This document shows, one piece after another, positions 6,312 through 8,628 of a stretch of 8,628 nt of DNA. Source of the DNA: Clostridiales bacterium. Lineage in GTDB: Bacteria > Bacillota_A > Clostridia > Lachnospirales > Lachnospiraceae. Position numbers and translations under genes: made by a program. The DNA lies in contig JASKJZ010000087.1 of the NCBI GenBank assembly GCA_030154385.1, positions 1-8,628 on the forward strand, given 5' to 3'. Under the pieces are notes generated by a model. The model had not been told where the DNA came from. It was given only the letters and a program-made list of their open reading frames with translations, and ran no database searches. Within the stretch, counting starts at the first letter, position 1, and the number at the start of each line of letters is the position of its first letter.

Positions 6312-7679
6312 TTATTTACCCCAAACATTATCTTCATAAAAATCTTGTACCTTCTGGAATGCTTCTTCGCTGGTCGCATTACCTAGGAAAATATCAACCA
6401 TTGCGTTATCAAATACATCACCAGCTTCTACACTTGCTAAGGACTCATTGTAGAAACCAAGGGTACCCGTTACATTTTTCAAAATATCATTGATGTAGGA
6501 GAACTGCTTTGGTGCCTTGTTATAATCAATGTCTACTTTTGTTACTGGAATCTTTCCTGCTACTTCTGCCGTATACTTTTGTGCAGTTTCATCGGTAAAC
6601 ATTTTCATAAGCGCAAGTGCTGCTTCTTGATGCTTTGTAGTCGAGCTAAGCACTAAATTATCCGTCTTTACGATCATACGGTTCGGATCTGCTCCTCCAT
6701 CAATAGCGGGGAACTGGAACACACCACATTTATCTTCAAACTCTGGATTATTTCCATTAATCTGTGCAATAACCCAAGATCCTTGTACTAACATGGCTGC
6801 ATCTCCATTATAGAAGTTTGCCGTTGCCTGATCATTGGAGTCACCTGCTGCGGTTTCTTGGAAATATTTTGATAGCTCTGCTAATTTATTACCGGCATCA
6901 ATAAAGGTTTGACTCGTCCAATCAAGAGTTCCTGCATTAACACCAGCTAAATTATCTGGTCCACCTTCACGGTCACACAGATATCCTGCAATCATAGATA
7001 AGCACCATGTGGTTCCAGCAGAACAAGAAATTGGTGTAAAGCCTGCATCTTGAATCTTTTTACATACATCAATCAACTCATCATAGGTTTTTGGAGGCTG
7101 TACACCCGCCTTTTCAAAAATTTCGGTATTATAGTATACACAAGCGGCTGCAAAGTTAGTAGGCACTGCCATAATCTTTCCATCGTATGTGATACGTTCA
7201 AAAATACCATCATTAAAGCTTGCATACCAATCTTTTTCCTGGTTATTTAAAATATCCGTTAAATCTGCTGCCACTCCAGCATCCACATACTGTGTCAAGT
7301 TTGGACCCGGATTACAGATAAATACATCTGGAGTCTGTCCCGCAGAAATCAAGGCATTTAGCTTTGTATCATATTCTTCTAGATTTGTAGTAATAACGTT
7401 ACAATAATATTTCCCTTTGTACTGTTCATTGAAACGATCGATTACATCTTTATAACCTTTACTGATTAAATCTTCCGTTGCATTCAAATCATCCCAAAAC
7501 ATCCAGGTAATCTGCTCTTCTTCCCCAGTTGCCTCTGTCGTTGTGGTGCTTTCAGTAGAAGTAGTTTCCTTCGTTCCTTCATCGCTTGAAGATCCCGTAT
7601 CTGTCGAAACTCCACATCCCGAAAGTAGACTTACTACCATTCCAGCTACCAATAACCCTGAAATAAATCTTTTTTTCAT
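6312..7679 (-). CDS. Lipoprotein sugar-binding protein of ABC importer
   Basis: A 455-residue family 1 extracellular solute-binding protein (MsmE/CUT1 type). Residues 1-21 are a lipoprotein signal peptide (MKKR, hydrophobic core, then LSGC lipobox) and Cys22 is the lipid-anchored first residue. Residues 23-55 are a Ser/Thr/Glu-rich linker that should hold the protein off the membrane. From about residue 56 the ligand-binding fold follows, including the family-typical ALISAGQTPDVF segment and a GDAAMLVQGSW segment. Many Trp/Tyr residues would suit stacking on sugar rings. The start at 7679 is chosen because AAGGAGG lies 6 nt upstream and the signal peptide begins there; an in-frame start at 7706 would add 9 residues across that site. 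As first gene of the operon it captures the oligosaccharide outside the cell. The exact ligand is unknown. Confidence 0.93.
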   Translation of the reverse strand: MKKRFISGLLVAGMVVSLLSGCGVSTDTGSSSDEGTKETTSTESTTTTEATGEEEQITWMFWDDLNATEDLISKGYKDVIDRFNEQYKGKYYCNVITTNLEEYDTKLNALISAGQTPDVFICNPGPNLTQYVDAGVAADLTDILNNQEKDWYASFNDGIFERITYDGKIMAVPTNFAAACVYYNTEIFEKAGVQPPKTYDELIDVCKKIQDAGFTPISCSAGTTWCLSMIAGYLCDREGGPDNLAGVNAGTLDWTSQTFIDAGNKLAELSKYFQETAAGDSNDQATANFYNGDAAMLVQGSWVIAQINGNNPEFEDKCGVFQFPAIDGGADPNRMIVKTDNLVLSSTTKHQEAALALMKMFTDETAQKYTAEVAGKIPVTKVDIDYNKAPKQFSYINDILKNVTGTLGFYNESLASVEAGDVFDNAMVDIFLGNATSEEAFQKVQDFYEDNVWGK

Positions 7680-7736
7680 ACCTTTCCTCCTTAAGAACTC
7701 CGCCAATCGAAATTGACATTTACTTGATACATTGAC

Positions 7737-7767
7737 TTTATCACAAAGGTTACTTTCCTTTCTTCAA
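7737..7767 (-). promoter_or_regulatory. Candidate activator-dependent promoter of sugar operon
   Basis: On the minus strand TTGAAG (complement of 7762-7767) and GATAAA (7737-7742) preceded by TGT (an extended -10) are 19 bp apart. Both hexamers are imperfect and the spacing is long, which fits a promoter that needs an activator. The -35 lies directly beside the inner copy of the 21-bp-spaced repeat. Transcription would start near 7731 and give a leader of about 50 nt. The alternative promoter at 7813-7841 looks stronger by sequence. Confidence 0.35.
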
Positions 7768-7797
7768 AATTATTGCCTCTTAACTACTAATTATTGC
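7768..7797. promoter_or_regulatory. Tandem direct repeat, likely AraC-type operator
   Basis: AATTATTGC occurs at 7768-7776 and identically at 7789-7797, an exact 21-bp period (two helical turns). AraC-family proteins, with two helix-turn-helix motifs per monomer, typically bind direct-repeat half-sites about 21 bp apart. The site lies between the sugar operon and a divergently transcribed AraC-family gene. Binding by that protein is inferred. Confidence 0.6.
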
Positions 7798-7812
7798 GAT
7801 TGTGTTTTTTAT

Positions 7813-7841
7813 ATTTTACATATATATTTTATTTATTTCAA
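7813..7841 (-). promoter_or_regulatory. Alternative sigma-A promoter of sugar operon
   Basis: On the minus strand TTGAAA (complement of 7836-7841) is exactly 17 bp from TAAAAT (7813-7818), five of six matches in each hexamer. A start near 7806 would give a leader of about 127 nt and place the 21-bp repeats just downstream of the start site, where a bound protein would repress. The surrounding DNA is almost pure A/T, so the match may be by chance. Confidence 0.4.
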
Positions 7842-7911
7842 TAATTTGCATTTTTATTTGTATATTTTGACCATTTAATTCCATAAATCTCTCATTAGTT
7901 TCGGTTTTTTC

Positions 7912-7940
7912 TTGTGTTTTTCCACAGGTAAGCTTATAAT
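7912..7940 (+). promoter_or_regulatory. Promoter of the AraC-type regulator gene
   Basis: A perfect -10 TATAAT (7935-7940) lies 17 bp after TTGTGT (7912-7917), a -35 that matches only the TTG part of the consensus. Transcription should start near 7947, about 50 nt before the ATG. A near copy of the operator repeat, AATTATTG (7959-7966), lies just downstream of the start and could allow self-repression, though this is a short match in AT-rich DNA. Confidence 0.6.
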
Positions 7941-7995
7941 ATTAAGAAATACAAAAGCAATTATTGAATATCATTTATACAAAAGGAGTTTTCTC

Positions 7996-8628
7996 ATGAT
8001 TGAAAATCTAAAAGGCATCCATGAAACCGTAAATTATAAAGAAAATACGAACATTCGCCTTTATGTAAATGACGAAGCTGAAAATTATCCCGCACACTGG
8101 CATACTCCCATGGAAATCATTATGCCCTTAGAAAGTATTTATTCTGTTCTATATAATACCCATATTTTTGAACTTCGTCCCGACGATATTATTTTTATTT
8201 GTCCAGGTGTCATTCACAGTTTGAAAGCGCCAAAAGTTGGAAAACGAATTATTTTTCAAGCAGAACTTCCCATGCTGTATGAAATTAAAGAGCTGGAGTC
8301 CGTGCTTTCCTTGCTAAATCCCACCTTTCTTGTTACCCCAGAAGAATTTATGGGTGTCCACGAAAAATTAAAGAAATTCCTGCTTGAAATCATGGAAGAA
8401 TACCTGCAAGATGCACCGCTTACTGAGAGCATGATTTATGCGCGCTTATTAGAAATTTTTGCCCTATTAGGGCGTACCCACACCGAAAACATCACCTTAC
8501 TCGATGAAGGAAACATCAAACAAAAAGAATATACTGAAAAATTTATGTCCATCTGCAGCTATATCAACGAGCATTGCACCGAAGAACTTACATTAGAAGA
8601 AGTTGCTTCTTATGCCGGCTTTAGCAAA
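7996..8628 (+). CDS. AraC-family transcriptional regulator, 3' end cut by window
   Basis: An open frame of 211 codons that runs off the right edge without a stop. The ATG at 7996 has AAGGAG 7 nt upstream. The N-terminal part is a cupin-like sugar-sensing domain: HWHTPMEI (34-41) carries the His pair and Glu usual in this fold, and RPDDIIFICPGVIHSL (61-76) is the second cupin motif. Residues about 120-180 are a helical linker. From about residue 184 (MSICSYINEHCTEELTLEEVASYAGFSK) the first helix-turn-helix of an AraC DNA-binding domain begins and is cut off at residue 211. About 70-80 further residues with the second helix-turn-helix are expected beyond the window. Its divergent placement makes it the likely local regulator of the sugar operon; whether it activates or represses is not visible. 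Confidence 0.9.
   Translation, partial: MIENLKGIHETVNYKENTNIRLYVNDEAENYPAHWHTPMEIIMPLESIYSVLYNTHIFELRPDDIIFICPGVIHSLKAPKVGKRIIFQAELPMLYEIKELESVLSLLNPTFLVTPEEFMGVHEKLKKFLLEIMEEYLQDAPLTESMIYARLLEIFALLGRTHTENITLLDEGNIKQKEYTEKFMSICSYINEHCTEELTLEEVASYAGFSK

Larger units (their letters stand above)
7680..7995. other. Divergent intergenic control region
   Basis: These 316 bp separate the minus-strand sugar operon from the plus-strand AraC-type gene and contain no gene. They are AT-rich. They hold ribosome binding sites at both ends (7686-7692 minus, 7983-7988 plus), a good promoter for the regulator gene, two candidate promoters for the operon, and a 9-bp direct repeat spaced by 21 bp. I saw no catabolite-responsive (cre) site and no riboswitch. 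Confidence 0.75.

Noticed and set aside
7680..7706. Longer N-terminus for the sugar-binding lipoprotein
   Set aside because: The extension would cover the AAGGAGG site and place charged residues ahead of the signal peptide; the start at 7679 gives a normal lipoprotein signal.
7713..7741. Plus-strand TTGACA at 7713-7718 as a promoter
   Set aside because: The hexamer 17 bp downstream is CTTTAT, a poor -10, and the next plus-strand gene starts more than 250 bp away and has its own better promoter.
7680..7995. Catabolite-repression (cre) site for CcpA
   Set aside because: I searched both strands by eye for the TG..A.CG....CA pattern and found no acceptable match.

Overview
This window looks like a low-GC Firmicute of the class Clostridia, most likely a Lachnospiraceae-type gut or plant-fibre anaerobe. 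The grounds are strong AAGGAGG ribosome binding sites, AT-rich spacers, an ECF sigma factor paired with a DUF4179-like membrane partner, an MsmE/MalF/MalG-type sugar importer without its own ATPase, and an rRNA-type leader with two boxA-like motifs. The genus cannot be fixed from the sequence alone.

Layout, left to right. Positions 1-300 hold no protein gene. They hold what looks like the tandem promoter and leader of a ribosomal RNA operon that is read leftward out of the window; the rRNA itself lies beyond position 1. Positions 301-490 hold a weak terminator-like hairpin and an unexplained stem-loop. Positions 491-2082 (minus strand) are a translationally coupled pair: an ECF sigma factor followed by a membrane protein that is probably its anti-sigma factor. 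Positions 2351-7679 (minus strand) are a four-gene carbohydrate operon in the order lipoprotein sugar-binding protein, permease 1, permease 2, cytoplasmic GH3 beta-glycosidase, closed by a clear intrinsic terminator at 2312-2342. Positions 7680-7995 are a divergent regulatory region with a 9-bp direct repeat at an exact 21-bp period. Positions 7996-8628 (plus strand) are the first 211 codons of an AraC-family regulator that runs off the right edge.

Proposed logic: a beta-linked oligosaccharide is captured outside the cell by the lipoprotein and imported by the two permeases, powered by an ATPase encoded elsewhere. It is then cut inside the cell by the GH3 enzyme, whose active-site motif resembles beta-xylosidases more than beta-glucosidases. 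The divergent AraC-type protein probably senses the sugar and acts at the tandem repeats. The sigma/anti-sigma pair is separated from this operon by a terminator and its signal is unknown.

I found no CRISPR array, tRNA, insertion sequence or prophage gene, and nothing I would call a wholly new system. The most informative non-coding signals are the 21-bp-spaced repeats, the tandem rRNA-type promoters and the hairpin between the binding-protein and permease genes.
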